From Jannaschia sp. GRR-S6-38 (GTDB lineage Bacteria; Pseudomonadota; Alphaproteobacteria; Rhodobacterales; Rhodobacteraceae), in NCBI RefSeq assembly GCF_029853695.1, contig NZ_CP122537.1, positions 1,984,001 through 2,048,000 of the forward strand: DNA of 64,000 bases, given 5' to 3'. The translations under genes were made by a program, and so were the position numbers. Under the pieces are notes generated by a model, which saw only the letters and a program-made list of their open reading frames with translations, searched no databases and had not been told where the DNA came from. This document shows, piece by piece, positions 24,474 through 34,102 of this stretch (the stretch's first letter is position 1; each line of letters starts with the position of its first letter).

Positions 24474-24617
24474 ATGACCAAAGCCGAGATCTCGAACCTC
24501 AAGCTCGCCGTGCTGCTGCTGGCGATGCTCCTGGGATTCGTGCTTCAGGCCGCGGCGCAGCGCGGCGGGCATGTCGCCTGCGACGCCTGCCGGCCGGCCG
24601 CTATCGAGACCTCCTGA
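24474..24617 (+). CDS. 47-residue single-span membrane peptide
   Basis: This short gene starts with ATG at 24474 behind a perfect AGGAGG ribosome-binding site (24461-24466). It encodes a 47-residue protein with one hydrophobic segment (LKLAVLLLAMLLGFVLQAAA, residues 9-28), a short basic stretch and a CDAC motif at residues 36-39. The Lys-x-x-hydrophobic start could be an uncleaved anchor or a signal peptide. I do not recognise the family. The strong ribosome-binding site, the palindrome at 24446 and a proper stop just before the convergent yggT gene support it as real. Confidence 0.55.
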   Translation: MTKAEISNLKLAVLLLAMLLGFVLQAAAQRGGHVACDACRPAAIETS

Positions 24618-24621
24618 GGGG

Positions 24622-24909
24622 TCAGTAGAAGGCGGTCGCGTTGTTGATGAGCACGGTGCGGAGCGCGAAGATCCCCAGGATCACGATCAGCGGCGCGAGG
24701 TCGAGCCCACCCATGCTGGGCAATGCGCGCCGGATCGGGCCGTAGAGCGGCTCGAGCAGGCGGTTCAGCCCATCCCAGATCTGCGCGACCAGCGGCTGCT
24801 GCAGGTTCAGAACGCCGAAATTGATCAGCCACGACATGATGATGTGGATGATGATGATGGTCTGCGCGACCGAGAGCAGCATCATCAGGATCTGGAGCAG
24901 GGACGTCAT
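24622..24909 (-). CDS. YggT-family membrane protein
   Basis: This 95-residue inner-membrane protein has two hydrophobic regions (residues 1-30 and 70-92) and the YggT core motif PLYGPIRRALPSMGGLDLAPLIV. YggT proteins are widespread, are linked to cell division and osmotic or potassium phenotypes in some bacteria, and have no firm biochemical role. The start at 24909 gives MTSLLQILMMLL, the usual beginning. It is four bases from the end of the 47-residue gene (convergent) and diverges from the thioesterase gene. Confidence 0.93.
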   Translation of the reverse strand: MTSLLQILMMLLSVAQTIIIIHIIMSWLINFGVLNLQQPLVAQIWDGLNRLLEPLYGPIRRALPSMGGLDLAPLIVILGIFALRTVLINNATAFY

Positions 24910-25019
24910 GCGCGGGCCTCTCGTTGCGGTGCCCGTGATCTAGGCAGTGCGGCCCGCCCCCGCAACCTGACGCGTCGTTTCGCTTGACGCGCGCGTCACC
25001 GCGACCCACCTCGCCCCCC

Positions 25020-25583
25020 ATGTACCCGTTCGCCCGCCTGATCTGGCAGACCCTCGCCGCCCGCCGCGCGCCCAAGATGGCGCCGCTGGACACGCATGTC
25101 TCGCACCACCGCTGCTGGCCCTGGGACCTGGACGGGTTCCTTGAGCTCAACAACGGGCGGATCCTGACGCTCTATGACCTCGGGCGCTTCGGGGCCGGGG
25201 TGCGGATGGGGCTGATGGCGGCGCTGAAGCGGCGCGGCTGGGGCCTGGCCGTCGCGGGGGCGAGCGTGCGCTACCGCAAGCGCGTCACCGCCTTCCAGCG
25301 CATCGAGATGCGGACCCGCTGCGCCGGCTGGGACGACCGCTTCGTCTATATCGTGCAGTCGATGTGGGTGGGCGGCACCTGCACCTCCGAGGCGCTGCTG
25401 CGCACGGCGGTGGTTGCCGACCGCAAGGCGGTGCCGCCGGGCGAGGTGCTGGCCGAGCTAGGCTGGCAGGGCGACCCGCCGCGCCTGCCCGCCTGGGTCG
25501 CGGCCTGGATCGCCGCCGAGGGCACGCGTCCCTGGCCGCCCGAGGCCCTGCCCGAGGCTCATCGCCCGCCCCACGCCGCCTGA
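25020..25583 (+). CDS. Acyl-CoA thioesterase-like hotdog protein
   Basis: This 187-residue protein has the hotdog-fold pattern of the THEM6/4-hydroxybenzoyl-CoA-thioesterase-like group: WDLDGFLELNNGRILTLYDLGRFGAG (about residues 35-60, with Asn-Asn-Gly in place of the catalytic N-H-x-N motif of other groups), then SVRYRKRVTAFQRIEMRTRC and a MWVGGTCTSEALLRTAVV strand. The N-terminus (MYPFARLIWQTLAARR) is an amphipathic or weak membrane helix. It probably hydrolyses an acyl-thioester, but no substrate is indicated. The ATG at 25020 is preferred to 24984, which would add a Pro/Arg-rich leader. Confidence 0.75.
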   Translation: MYPFARLIWQTLAARRAPKMAPLDTHVSHHRCWPWDLDGFLELNNGRILTLYDLGRFGAGVRMGLMAALKRRGWGLAVAGASVRYRKRVTAFQRIEMRTRCAGWDDRFVYIVQSMWVGGTCTSEALLRTAVVADRKAVPPGEVLAELGWQGDPPRLPAWVAAWIAAEGTRPWPPEALPEAHRPPHAA

Positions 25584-25700
25584 ACCGTCGCCGATCCGGG
25601 CACCGAGGCGGGCGCCGTCCCGATCCGCGCCCTGTCACGCGGGCGTTGCGCGCCCCCGCAAGCCCTGCCTAAGGTCCGGCAGGCTTGGGGAGAGCAAGGA

Positions 25701-27104
25701 ATGACCGACGGAACCGCCGCGAGCGGCGTGGCCTCGCCCGTGGGCGTCGATACCAGCGTGGCGCTGAAGAAGCGCGTGCGCGGCTGGATGATGTTCGACT
25801 TCGCCAGCCAGCCCTACAACACGCTGCTGCTGACCTTCATCTTCGGCCCCTATTTCGCGACCGTGGTCGGCGACCCGGTGGCCGCGCAGTCGATGTGGGG
25901 CTTCGCGATCGGGTTGGCGGGGCTCGCCATCGCCGTCGCGGCGCCGGTTCTGGGTGCGCTGGCCGATGCGTCGGGGCGGCACCTCGCCTGGATCTGGTTT
26001 TTCTCGCTTCTCTACGTGATCGGCGCGGCGGCGCTGTGGTTCGCGGTGCCGGGGGCGGAGGGGGTGCTCCTGATCCTCGCGGCCTTCTGCATCGGGCTGG
26101 TAGGCATGGAATCCGCCACGATCTTTACCAACGCTATGCTGCCGACGCTGGGCCCGCGCGACGAGATCGGGCGCATCTCGGGCTCGGGCTGGGCGCTGGG
26201 CTATGTGGGCGGCGTGCTGGCGCTGGTGGTGATGCTGCTCTTCTTCGCCGAGAACGCGGCGGGGGTGACGCTGCTGGGCATCGCGCCGCTGCTGGGGCTG
26301 GACCCGGAGACGCGCGAAGGCACGCGCTTCGTCGGGCCCTTCGCGGCGCTCTGGTACGCGGTCTTCATGGTGCCCTTCTTCCTCTGGGTGCGGCCGGTGC
26401 GGACGGCGCGGCAGGCGCTGCCGCTGTCGCGGGCGCTGCGGACGCTGGCCGATACGCTGAAGAAGCTGCCGCGCACGCCGGGCTTCAGCGCCTATCTGGG
26501 CGCCTCGATGCTCTATCGCGACGCGCTGAACGGGCTTTACACCTTCGGCGGCATCTACACCGTGGGCGTGCTCGGCTGGTCGGTGATCGACGTGGGCGTC
26601 TTCGGGATCCTGGCCGCCGTGACGGGAGCGATCTTCGCCTGGGCCGGCGGGCGCGCCGACCGGGCGCGGGGGCCGAAGCCGGTGATCATCTTCTGCGTGA
26701 TCACGCTGCTGGTGGTGACCTGCCTCGTGGTCACGGTTTCGCCGCGCTCGGTGCTGGGCCTGCCGGTGCCCGAGGGTTCGGCCCTGCCGACCATCGCCTT
26801 CTACGTGATCGGCGCGGTGATCGGCGCGGCGGGCGGCGCGCTCCAGGCGTCGAGCCGGACGATGCTGGTGCGCCAGGCCAACCCCGCGCGCATCACCGAG
26901 GGCTTCGGGCTCTATGCGCTGGCGGGCAAGGCCACGGCCTTCCTCGCGCCGATGCTGATCGGCTGGGTGACGCTGGTGAGCGGAAGTCAGCAATTGGGGA
27001 TTCTGCCCATCGCGGGCCTGTTCATCGCCGGATTGATCCTGCTAGCTTGGGTCAAACCGGAAGGGGAACACGCCGCATGGTCCGCACAGCCCTCATCTGC
27101 CTGA
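25701..27104 (+). CDS. MFS transporter, UMF1/Atg22-like family
   Basis: This 467-residue protein has about twelve transmembrane helices. The opening segment [24 protein letters not shown] (from residue 32) is diagnostic for the UMF1 family (relatives of the yeast vacuolar amino-acid exporter Atg22). The [17 protein letters not shown] loop is MFS motif A. A 30-residue soluble leader precedes helix 1. The substrate is unknown; amino acids are a guess from Atg22. The start at 25701 has AAGGA just before it. The 3' end overlaps mepA by 28 bases, so the downstream murein and esterase genes may be cotranscribed. Confidence 0.88.
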   Translation: MTDGTAASGVASPVGVDTSVALKKRVRGWMMFDFASQPYNTLLLTFIFGPYFATVVGDPVAAQSMWGFAIGLAGLAIAVAAPVLGALADASGRHLAWIWFFSLLYVIGAAALWFAVPGAEGVLLILAAFCIGLVGMESATIFTNAMLPTLGPRDEIGRISGSGWALGYVGGVLALVVMLLFFAENAAGVTLLGIAPLLGLDPETREGTRFVGPFAALWYAVFMVPFFLWVRPVRTARQALPLSRALRTLADTLKKLPRTPGFSAYLGASMLYRDALNGLYTFGGIYTVGVLGWSVIDVGVFGILAAVTGAIFAWAGGRADRARGPKPVIIFCVITLLVVTCLVVTVSPRSVLGLPVPEGSALPTIAFYVIGAVIGAAGGALQASSRTMLVRQANPARITEGFGLYALAGKATAFLAPMLIGWVTLVSGSQQLGILPIAGLFIAGLILLAWVKPEGEHAAWSAQPSSA

Positions 27105-27937
27105 TATCGCTGTTTTTCGCCGGGGCCGCGCAGGCCCAGCTCGCCAAGGAGCAATTCGGCGCCATGTCGCGGCCCTCGGCCCAGCGGGCCGAGCCCTTCG
27201 GCAGCTATGCCAAGGGCTGCGCCGCGGGGCTGGTGCAGCTGCCCGAGACCGGCCCGAGCTGGCAGGCGATGCGGCTGTCGCGCAACCGCAACTGGGGCCA
27301 TCCGGAGCTGGTCGACCTGGTGCAGGATATCGGCCGGCACATGGACCGGATCGGCTGGGGCGGCATCTATGTGGGCGATCTGAGCCAGCCGCGCGGCGGT
27401 CCGATGCTGACCGGCCACCGCAGCCACCAGATCGGGCTCGACGCCGATATCTGGCTCTACCCGGCGACCGACATGACGCTGAGCCGCCGCCAGCGCGAGG
27501 AGATCTCGGCCGTTTCGATGCGCCGGGCGGAGGGCGCCTATGTCAATTCCAACTGGAGCCGCGGCCAGCACGAGCTGGTGAAGCGCGCCGCGCAGGACCC
27601 GCGCACGGCCCGGATCTTCATCTTCCCCGGCGCCAAGGTGCAGATGTGCGAGGACGAGACCGGCGACCGGTCCTGGCTGCGCAAGGTGCGGCCCTGGTAC
27701 GGGCATCACTACCACATGCATGTGCGCATCGCCTGTCCGCGCGGGGCCCGCGGCTGCGTGGACCAGGACCCGCCGCCGCCCGGCGACGGCTGCGCGGATG
27801 CGCGGCAATGGGTGGCCAATATCCTCAACCCGCCGCCGCCCGACCCGAACGCGCCCCCGCCCCGGCCGCGGCGCGAACTGACGCTCGCGGACCTGCCGCA
27901 GCAATGCTCCTCCGTGCTCTCTGCGTCCTCGCGCTAG
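27077..27937 (+). CDS. mepA: Penicillin-insensitive murein endopeptidase
   Basis: This 286-residue periplasmic LAS-family zinc peptidase cuts D-alanyl-meso-diaminopimelyl crosslinks in peptidoglycan. A signal peptide ends near AQA at residues 18-20. Zinc-site and active-site motifs are visible: [14 protein letters not shown] (His and Asp ligands) and [16 protein letters not shown] (His-x-His). The C-terminus is a Pro-rich tail (residues 235-265). It starts 28 bases inside the end of the MFS gene and overlaps the next gene by 34 bases, which indicates a tightly packed transcript. Confidence 0.95.
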   Translation: MVRTALICLISLFFAGAAQAQLAKEQFGAMSRPSAQRAEPFGSYAKGCAAGLVQLPETGPSWQAMRLSRNRNWGHPELVDLVQDIGRHMDRIGWGGIYVGDLSQPRGGPMLTGHRSHQIGLDADIWLYPATDMTLSRRQREEISAVSMRRAEGAYVNSNWSRGQHELVKRAAQDPRTARIFIFPGAKVQMCEDETGDRSWLRKVRPWYGHHYHMHVRIACPRGARGCVDQDPPPPGDGCADARQWVANILNPPPPDPNAPPPRPRRELTLADLPQQCSSVLSASSR

Positions 27938-28752
27938 GAAGCCTTCCCCTCTCCGCGGCCGAGTATCTGGGCAGCCACACCTGGCGGCCCGACTGGCACG
28001 GGGCGGGCGGCTTCTCGGCGCTGTGGCTCGCCCCCGACGGGGCGGGCTTCGTCGCGCTGTCCGATCGCGGCGGCTGGGTGCGCGGCGCGCTGGCGCGCGA
28101 CGGGCAGGGCGCGGTGTCGGGCGTCGCGGTCGCGGAGCGCGGCGGGCTCCTGCGGTCGGACGGGGACGCGCTGCGCCGGGACGAAAGCGATGCCGAGGCG
28201 ATCGCGCGCGTGGGCGACACCTGGTTCGTGGCCTTCGAGGGGCTGCACCGGGTGATGCGCCATCCCGACCTCGCCGAAGCGGCCGAGCGGATGCCGCAGG
28301 CCGAGGCGTTCGAGGATCTCGGGTCCAATTCCGGGCTGGAGGCGCTGGCCGCCGATGCCGCGGGAACGCTCTACGCGATCCCCGAGCGGTCGGGGAGCCT
28401 GGCGCGGCCCTTCCCGGTCTGGCGCTTCCGGGATGGCGCCTGGGACGAGGCCTTCGCGCTGCGCCGCGATGGGCGGTTCCTGGTGGCGGGGGCCGATGTG
28501 GGCCCGGACGGGCGGCTGTACCTGCTGGAGCGGGATTTTGCGCTGGTGGGCTTCCGCTCGCGGCTGCGCAGCTTCGATCTGTCGGGCGGCGACGAGCGGC
28601 TGGAGCTGGAGACCGCGCTTCGCGCGCATGACAATCTCGAAGGGCTCGCCGTCTGGCGCGACGCGGCGGGGCGCTTGCGCGCGACGATGATCTCCGACGA
28701 CAACCTGCGGGCGCTGCAGCGCACCGAATTCGTCGACTACCTGCTGGAATGA
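27904..28752 (+). CDS. Phytase-like esterase domain protein, exported
   Basis: This 282-residue protein begins with a signal peptide ([21 protein letters not shown], cleavage near residue 19). The rest is a beta-propeller-like sequence typical of the esterase-like-activity-of-phytase domain (PF13449): [68 protein letters not shown]. The Glu in each GLE or DAEA motif is conserved in the family. The substrate is unknown; it may cleave phosphate or carboxyl esters in the periplasm. Overlaps mepA by 34 bases; the next gene follows after ten bases. Confidence 0.82.
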   Translation: MLLRALCVLALGSLPLSAAEYLGSHTWRPDWHGAGGFSALWLAPDGAGFVALSDRGGWVRGALARDGQGAVSGVAVAERGGLLRSDGDALRRDESDAEAIARVGDTWFVAFEGLHRVMRHPDLAEAAERMPQAEAFEDLGSNSGLEALAADAAGTLYAIPERSGSLARPFPVWRFRDGAWDEAFALRRDGRFLVAGADVGPDGRLYLLERDFALVGFRSRLRSFDLSGGDERLELETALRAHDNLEGLAVWRDAAGRLRATMISDDNLRALQRTEFVDYLLE

Positions 28753-28762
28753 AGGGGCACGC

Positions 28763-30415
28763 ATGGCCGATCTGATCGTCCCGGCCACGGCCGAGGGCCC
28801 GGTTCTCGCCTGCACCGAGGGGCTGAGCTTCTGGGGCGGGGTCGACCCGGCGACGGGGCGCATCGTCGACGCGCACCACCCGCAGGCGGGGGCGGAGCTG
28901 GCGGGGCGCGTGGTGCTGATGCCGACCTCGCGCGGGTCCTGCACCGGGTCGGGCGTGCTGTTGGACCTGGCGCTCACCGGCCGGGCCCCGGCGGCGCTGA
29001 TCTTCCGCGAGGGCGAGGACGTTCTGACGCTGGGCGCGCTGGTGGCGGGGCTTTTGTTCGAGCGGGCGCTGCCGGTGGTGCGGCTGGGCGCGGCGGATTG
29101 GGACCGCGTGGCCGCCGCCGGCCATGTTCGGATCGCGGACGATACGCTGACGGCGGACGGGTCGCGCCTGCCGCTCCTCCGGGCCGATCCGGCGGGCCTG
29201 CAGCTCTCGGACGCGGACCGCGCGATGTTGGAGGGCGCCGAGGGCGAGTCCGCGGCGCTGGCGATGCGGATCGTCGCCACCATGGCGGTGGCGCAGGGCG
29301 CGCGGCGGCTGATTGGGGTGACGCGCGGCCATATCGACGGCTGCATCTACGCCGCGCCCGCGATGCTGACCTTCGCCGAGCGGATGGCCGATCTGGGCGC
29401 GCGGGTCCGCATCCCGACCACGACCAACGCAATCTCGGTCGACCACGCGAACTGGCGCGAGCAGGGCGTGCCCGAGGCGTTCGGCGGCCCGGCGCAGCGG
29501 CTGGCCGACGCCTATGTCCGGATGGGCGCGGCGCCGAGCTTCACCTGCGCGCCCTACTTGCTGGAAACCCCGCCCGCGCCCGGCGAAGTGATCGCCTGGG
29601 CGGAATCGAACGCGGTGATCTACGCCAATTCGGTGCTGGGCGCGCGCACGATCAAGCATGCCGATTTCATGGATTTGTGCATCGCCGTGACGGGGCGCGC
29701 GCCCGAGGCGGGGGTCTACTTGCAGGCCGCGCGCGCGCCGGCGCGGATCCTGGAGGTCACGCTGCCCGAGCCCGCCGACGGCGCGGTCTGGCCGCTTCTG
29801 GGCTGGCTCGCGGGCCGCGCGGCGCCGGACCGGATCCCGCGCCTCGAAGGCCTGGCGGGGACGGCGCCGTCGCCCGACGACCTGAAGGCGCTTTGCGCGG
29901 CGTTCGGGACGACCTCGGCGGCGCCGATGCTGCATATCGCGGGCATCACGCCCGAAGCCGGGCTCGCACCGCGCGCGGGCGCCGACCGCGTGTTGATCGG
30001 CCCCGCGGATTTCGCCGCCGCGCGCGCCGAGCTGGCGCTGGCGCCGGGGCCCGTGGACCTGGTGGCGCTGGGCTCGCCGCATGCCTCGGCCGCGGAGGCC
30101 CGGGGCTTCGCCGCGCTGATGGTGGGGCGGCGGCGGGCCGAGGGGACCCGGGTGATCCTGACGCTGGGCCGCGCCACGCTGGCGGAGCTGTCGGGCGACG
30201 GCACGCTCGCGGCCTTGCAGGCGGCGGGGGTCACGGTGCTGCCCGATCTCTGCTGGTGCTCGATCTCGGAGCCGGTCTTTCCGCCCACGGCGCGCCGGGT
30301 GCTGACCGACTCGGGCAAATATGCGCATTACGGGCCCGCGCTGTCGGGACGGGAGGTGGGGCTCGCGAGCCTCGCCGCCTGCGCCGAGGCGGCCGTCGCG
30401 GGGCGCGTCGGCTAG
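28763..30415 (+). CDS. Aconitase X, single-chain (putative cis-3-hydroxy-L-proline dehydratase)
   Basis: This 550-residue protein fuses the AcnX swivel domain (DUF126-like, residues 1-135; [16 protein letters not shown] holds the motif near residues 52-67) to the large AcnX domain (DUF521-like, from about residue 150). Cysteines for a metal cluster occur in [20 protein letters not shown] and [11 protein letters not shown]. Fused AcnX proteins of bacteria dehydrate cis-3-hydroxy-L-proline to pyrroline-2-carboxylate, while split archaeal forms act on mevalonate phosphate. No proline racemase or pyrroline reductase is next to it, so the substrate is inferred from fusion type only. Confidence 0.8.
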   Translation: MADLIVPATAEGPVLACTEGLSFWGGVDPATGRIVDAHHPQAGAELAGRVVLMPTSRGSCTGSGVLLDLALTGRAPAALIFREGEDVLTLGALVAGLLFERALPVVRLGAADWDRVAAAGHVRIADDTLTADGSRLPLLRADPAGLQLSDADRAMLEGAEGESAALAMRIVATMAVAQGARRLIGVTRGHIDGCIYAAPAMLTFAERMADLGARVRIPTTTNAISVDHANWREQGVPEAFGGPAQRLADAYVRMGAAPSFTCAPYLLETPPAPGEVIAWAESNAVIYANSVLGARTIKHADFMDLCIAVTGRAPEAGVYLQAARAPARILEVTLPEPADGAVWPLLGWLAGRAAPDRIPRLEGLAGTAPSPDDLKALCAAFGTTSAAPMLHIAGITPEAGLAPRAGADRVLIGPADFAAARAELALAPGPVDLVALGSPHASAAEARGFAALMVGRRRAEGTRVILTLGRATLAELSGDGTLAALQAAGVTVLPDLCWCSISEPVFPPTARRVLTDSGKYAHYGPALSGREVGLASLAACAEAAVAGRVG

Positions 30416-30436
30416 GGCGGGCCGGGGGCGCCGCCC

Positions 30437-30478
30437 GTCGTCCATCGGGCTCGAACCGATGGCGCCACGATGAACGAC
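30437..30478 (-). other. Structured element with a tRNA T-arm-like hairpin
   Basis: Read on the minus strand, a 7-bp helix (GTCGTTC with GGACGAC, one G-T pair) encloses 11 bases and a 5-bp hairpin ATCGG-TTCGAGC-CCGAT. The loop fits the TTCRANY consensus of the T-loop of tRNA. There is no D arm, anticodon arm or CCA. It lies between the convergent aconitase X and LOG-family genes and could simply be part of a terminator. Confidence 0.3.
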
Positions 30479-30482
30479 CCCC

Positions 30483-30506
30483 GAGGTATGTCCGGCCAGA
30501 GGAAGA
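30483..30506. repeat. 24-bp intergenic repeat, copy 1
   Basis: GAGGTATGTCCGG-CCAGAGGAAGA lies between the convergent aconitase X and LOG-family genes, preceded by CCCCC. It matches the copy at 40656-40679 at 21 of 24 positions. Both copies lie in convergent gaps next to GC-rich hairpins, so a role in transcript ends is plausible. Confidence 0.6.
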
Positions 30507-30520
30507 GGGGCCCGGTTGCC

Positions 30521-31381
30521 TCAGCCCTCGACGCGGTTCGGGATGAAGTCGCGGCGGGTGCGGGGCAGGTGCCAGTCATCCATGCAGGCCATCGCGTCCT
30601 CGGCCGTCTCGACGAAGCGGAACAGGTCGAGATCGTCGTCGCCGATGGTGCCCGCGTCCTGCAGCGCCTCCCAATCGACGATGCGGCGCCAGAATTCCTC
30701 GCCGAAGAGCAGAAACGGCACACGCTCCATCCGGCCGGTCTGGATCAGGGTGAGCGTCTCGAAGAGCTCGTCGAGCGTGCCGAAGCCGCCGGGGAAGACG
30801 CAGATCGCCGCCGCGCGGGTCAGGAAATGCATCTTCCGGATCGCGAAATAGTGGAAGTTGAAGCTGAGCTCCGGCGTGACGAAGGAATTCGGCGCCTGCT
30901 CGTGCGGCAGCACGATGTTGAGGCCGATCGACCGGCCCCCGGCATCGGCCGCGCCGCGATTGCCGGCTTCCATCACGCCGGGCCCGCCGCCGGTGACGAT
31001 GACGTTCTCGCGCCCGCCCGAGTCCGCGAGGCTGCGCTCGGTGACCATCTGCGCGAAGCGCCGCGCCTCGTCATATTGCTTCGACAGGCCCGCCAGCGTC
31101 GCCGTGCGGGCGTCGCCCGCGCGTTCGGGCCGCGGGATGCGCGCGCCGCCGAAGAGCACGATGGTGCTCTCGACCTCCGCCTCGTCGAGAAGCAGCGTGG
31201 TCTTCAGAAGCTCCAGCTGCAGACGGACCGGGCGCAGCTCCTCGCGGCAGAGGAAATCCTCGTCGGCATAGGCCAGCCGGTAGGCGGGCGAGCGCGTCTG
31301 CGGCGTCTGCGGCACGCCCTCGGCGGTGGAGACGTCCTCGCGCGAGCGGCGCATCGGGTGGCGGCGGTCCTGTTCGGTCAT
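30521..31381 (-). CDS. LOG-family protein (putative nucleoside 5'-monophosphate phosphoribohydrolase)
   Basis: This 286-residue protein has the Rossmann-fold LOG signature: GGGPGVMEAGNRGA (about residues 134-147) and PGGFGTLDELFETLT (about 196-210), the PGGxGTxxE motif that carries the catalytic Arg/Glu pair in cytokinin-activating and nucleotide-cleaving LOG enzymes. It is longer than plain LOG proteins by about 90 N-terminal residues, as in the TIGR00730 long subgroup. Old labels such as lysine decarboxylase are wrong for this family. It is convergent with aconitase X and divergent from the dehydratase at 31441. Confidence 0.88.
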   Translation of the reverse strand: MTEQDRRHPMRRSREDVSTAEGVPQTPQTRSPAYRLAYADEDFLCREELRPVRLQLELLKTTLLLDEAEVESTIVLFGGARIPRPERAGDARTATLAGLSKQYDEARRFAQMVTERSLADSGGRENVIVTGGGPGVMEAGNRGAADAGGRSIGLNIVLPHEQAPNSFVTPELSFNFHYFAIRKMHFLTRAAAICVFPGGFGTLDELFETLTLIQTGRMERVPFLLFGEEFWRRIVDWEALQDAGTIGDDDLDLFRFVETAEDAMACMDDWHLPRTRRDFIPNRVEG

Positions 31382-31440
31382 GGGCTGTCCTTGGCACGGC
31401 GGGTCGGGGCGGTGTAACAGCCCGCGAGGGGGGACGCATC

Positions 31441-32349
31441 ATGGATTGGCAGGGCGAGATCGCCGCAGCACGCAGCCGCATCCGGGGCCATGCGCGGGTC
31501 ACGCCGGTGGCGCGGCTGACGCTTGGCGGGCACGACATCGAGGTGAAGCTGGAGCAGATGCAGCTGACCGGCAGCTTCAAGGCGCGCGGCGCCTTCAACA
31601 CGCTGCTCTCGGTGGATGTACCGGCGGCGGGCGTGGTCGCGGCGTCGGGCGGCAATCACGGCGCGGCCGTGGGCTTCGCCGCCGCCGCGCTGGGCCATCC
31701 GGCGCATATCTTTGTCCCCGAAGTGGCGGGCCCGGCAAAGATCGCCGTCATCGAACGCTCGGGCGCGACCTGCCACGTGGTGCCGGGCCTTTACGCCGAC
31801 GCGCTGGAGGCCGCGCGGGCGCACGAGGCGGAGACCGGCGCGATGCAGGTCCATGCCTATGATGCGGTGCCCACCGTGGCCGGGCAGGGCACCTGCTTCG
31901 CCGAATGGGACGCGCAGGGGCTGGAGGCCGACACGGTGCTGGTCGCCGTGGGCGGCGGCGGGCTGATCGCGGGCGCGCTGGCGCATTGGGCGGGCCGCCG
32001 CAAGGTCGTCGCGGTCGAGCCGCGCCTGTCCCGCGCGCTGCATGCGGCGCTGGAAGCCGGCGAGCCGGTCGACGTGCCGGTGTCAGGCGTGGGGGCGAAC
32101 GCGCTGGGCGCCAAGCGGATCGGGTCGATCGCCTTCGAGCTGGCGCGGGGCATGGAGGCGGTCGTGGTCGAGGACGCGGCGATCCTGGAGGCGCAGCGCG
32201 TGCTCTGGCAGGAGGCGCGGCAGCTGGTCGAGCCGGCGGGCGCCTGCGCGCTGGCGGGCCTTCTGTCGGGCGCCTACCGGCCCGCGCCGGGCGAGCGGGT
32301 CGCCGTGCTGGTCTGCGGCGCCAACCCGGCGCCCGACCCGCTGGGCTGA
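31441..32349 (+). CDS. Threonine/serine dehydratase-like PLP enzyme
   Basis: This 302-residue fold-type II PLP enzyme is about the size of a catabolic threonine or serine dehydratase without a regulatory ACT domain. The PLP lysine lies in [12 protein letters not shown] (Lys near residue 46), followed by [14 protein letters not shown] and the glycine loop [11 protein letters not shown]. The C-terminus lacks an allosteric domain. It may deaminate threonine, serine or another hydroxy-amino acid. It is 91 bases ahead of dapD on the same strand. Confidence 0.88.
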   Translation: MDWQGEIAAARSRIRGHARVTPVARLTLGGHDIEVKLEQMQLTGSFKARGAFNTLLSVDVPAAGVVAASGGNHGAAVGFAAAALGHPAHIFVPEVAGPAKIAVIERSGATCHVVPGLYADALEAARAHEAETGAMQVHAYDAVPTVAGQGTCFAEWDAQGLEADTVLVAVGGGGLIAGALAHWAGRRKVVAVEPRLSRALHAALEAGEPVDVPVSGVGANALGAKRIGSIAFELARGMEAVVVEDAAILEAQRVLWQEARQLVEPAGACALAGLLSGAYRPAPGERVAVLVCGANPAPDPLG

Positions 32350-32440
32350 GGCGGCGCGCGAGACCCGGCGGGATTGCCGGGGCGGGGGCGGGCGGCTAAG
32401 GACGCGCGAACCCCAACGCGCCCCCGGAGGATCGCCGCCC

Positions 32441-33265
32441 ATGTCGACCGAGCAGCTGGAACCCGTCATCGAAGCCGCCTGGGAGGCCCGCGACCGCATC
32501 ACGCCGCAGACCACCGGCGAGACGCGCGAGGCCATCGAGGCGACGCTCGACGCGCTGGACAAGGGCGAGCTGCGCGTGGCCGAGAAGCGCGGCGCCGACT
32601 GGCACGTCAACCAATGGGCCAAGAAGGCCGTGCTGCTCGGCTTCCGCCTCAAGGACATGGCGCCGCAATCGGGCGGGCCGCAGGGCGGCACCTGGTGGGA
32701 CAAGGTCGACAGCAAGTTCCAGGGCTGGAACGCCGCCGCCTGGGAGACTGCGGGCTTTCGCGCGGTCCCGAACTGCATCGTGCGCCGCTCGGCCTATATC
32801 GCGCCGGGCGTGGTGCTGATGCCGAGCTTCGTGAACCTGGGCGCCTATGTCGACAGCGGCACGATGGTCGACACCTGGGCCACGGTGGGCAGCTGCGCGC
32901 AGATCGGCAAGAACGTGCACCTGTCGGGCGGCGTGGGCATCGGCGGCGTGCTGGAGCCGATGCAGGCGGGGCCCACGATCATCGAGGATGACTGCTTCAT
33001 CGGGGCGCGGTCGGAGGTGGTCGAGGGCTGCATCGTGCGCGAGGGCTCGGTGCTGGGCATGGGCGTGTTCATCGGCAAGTCGACCAAGATCCTCGACCGC
33101 GAGACCGGCGAGGTGACCTATGGCGAGGTGCCCGCGGGCTCGGTGGTCGTCGCGGGCTCGATGCCGTCGAAGGGCGGCGTGCATCTCTACTGCGCGGTGA
33201 TCGTGAAGAAGGTGGACGCGCGGACGCGGTCGAAGACGTCGATCAACGAGCTGTTGCGGGACTGA
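32441..33265 (+). CDS. dapD: Tetrahydrodipicolinate N-succinyltransferase
   Basis: This 274-residue enzyme adds succinyl from succinyl-CoA to tetrahydrodipicolinate, in the succinylase route to diaminopimelate and lysine. The left-handed beta-helix of hexapeptide repeats runs from about residue 105 to 230 ([37 protein letters not shown]). The family pattern [12 protein letters not shown] is present. The ATG at 32441 follows GGAGG. dapE lies 1.3 kb downstream on the same strand, separated by three small genes. Confidence 0.97.
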   Translation: MSTEQLEPVIEAAWEARDRITPQTTGETREAIEATLDALDKGELRVAEKRGADWHVNQWAKKAVLLGFRLKDMAPQSGGPQGGTWWDKVDSKFQGWNAAAWETAGFRAVPNCIVRRSAYIAPGVVLMPSFVNLGAYVDSGTMVDTWATVGSCAQIGKNVHLSGGVGIGGVLEPMQAGPTIIEDDCFIGARSEVVEGCIVREGSVLGMGVFIGKSTKILDRETGEVTYGEVPAGSVVVAGSMPSKGGVHLYCAVIVKKVDARTRSKTSINELLRD

Positions 33266-33315
33266 GGGGCCGGGCGAGGCGAGGGGTTGCGCCCGACGTC
33301 GCCCCGAGAACTTGG

Positions 33316-33353
33316 GCGCCCTGCGGGGCCTGACGGCCCCGCGCATCGGGCGC
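33316..33353. terminator. Nested hairpin between convergent dapD and DUF6525 gene
   Basis: An inner perfect stem GCGGGGCC-TGAC-GGCCCCGC (33323-33342) is enclosed by GCGCCC (33316-33321) and GGGCGC (33348-33353). It lies between the ends of two convergent genes. There is no T run, so termination is inferred from position and stem strength. Confidence 0.5.
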
Positions 33354-33395
33354 ATGGCTTTCGGGACGCCCGTTGCCTAGACGACGCCCCCCACC

Positions 33396-33689
33396 CTATC
33401 GTTCCTTCGCCGCCGCGCCCGCCTTCATCTCGGCCTCGCGCTGCAGGGTCAGGGCGTCCTGGGCCAGCCGGGCGTCCTCCAGCGCGTTCATATAGGCCAC
33501 GGCCTTCGAGGTCCGGCCGAGGCCCTTCCACATCGCGCGGCGCCAGGCGCGCCGGGCCGAGGCAGGCGACCAGGGCAGGCGCGCCTCGGCCAGCCATTCG
33601 CGCAGCGCGCGGGGCAGGGCGTCGAATTCCGCCATGTTGTCGCGCCGCGCCTTGGACAGCTTGAGCGAGGTGCGCTGGTTGTCAGACAT
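33396..33689 (-). CDS. DUF6525-family small basic protein
   Basis: This 97-residue soluble protein has the core DNMAEFDALPRALREWLAEA followed by PWSPASARRAWRRAM, which I recognise as the DUF6525 pattern common in Rhodobacteraceae. The function is unknown. Its high Arg and Ala content and lack of a signal suggest a cytoplasmic helical protein. The start at 33689 gives MSDNQRTSLKLSKARRDN. It diverges from the YeaQ-like gene at 33834. Confidence 0.7.
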   Translation of the reverse strand: MSDNQRTSLKLSKARRDNMAEFDALPRALREWLAEARLPWSPASARRAWRRAMWKGLGRTSKAVAYMNALEDARLAQDALTLQREAEMKAGAAAKER

Positions 33690-33833
33690 CTGCGCCGCTC
33701 CGATCCGGGGACGGGGTTCAGATGGGGTCGCCGCGGCCCGGGGTCAAATCGGCCGCCAGCGCCCGGGGCGGCGTGGAACCCGCCTGCAGGGCGTGCGTTT
33801 TGCACCCGTCACAACCATGAAGGGATTTCTGAC

Positions 33834-34082
33834 ATGAACGGCCTCGGAATACTCGCCTCGATCATCGTGGGCGGCCTGGCGGGCTGGATCGCCAGCATGA
33901 TCATGAAGGCCGATACCGGTCTTTTCCTCAACATCATCCTCGGCATCGTCGGCGCGATCGTCGCCAATTTCCTGCTGGGCATCCTCGGGATCATGGCCTC
34001 GCCCACCGTCGTCGCGCAGCTGATCGTCGGCATCATCGGCGCTTGCATCCTGATCGGGGTCGTGCGCGCCGTGCGGCGCTGA
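33834..34082 (+). CDS. GlsB/YeaQ/YmgE-family membrane protein
   Basis: This 82-residue inner-membrane protein has three hydrophobic helices and the family pattern GLAGWIASMIMK with GLFLNIILGIVGAIVANFLL. Members are often called transglycosylase-associated or stress-response proteins; there is no known enzymatic activity. The start at 33834 follows GAAGGGATT. It stands alone, with a GC-rich hairpin 20 bases after its stop. Confidence 0.92.
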   Translation: MNGLGILASIIVGGLAGWIASMIMKADTGLFLNIILGIVGAIVANFLLGILGIMASPTVVAQLIVGIIGACILIGVVRAVRR

Positions 34083-34102
34083 GGATAAGTCCGCCAAGCC
34101 TT

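Noticed and set aside
26987..30445. A 1152-residue open frame on the minus strand
   Set aside because: It is antisense to four well-supported genes (UMF1 end, mepA, phytase-like, aconitase X) and its product is Arg/His/Pro-rich low-complexity sequence, the usual shadow in GC-rich DNA.
30437..30478. A genuine tRNA gene
   Set aside because: D arm, anticodon arm and CCA are missing; only an acceptor-like helix and T-arm-like hairpin are present.
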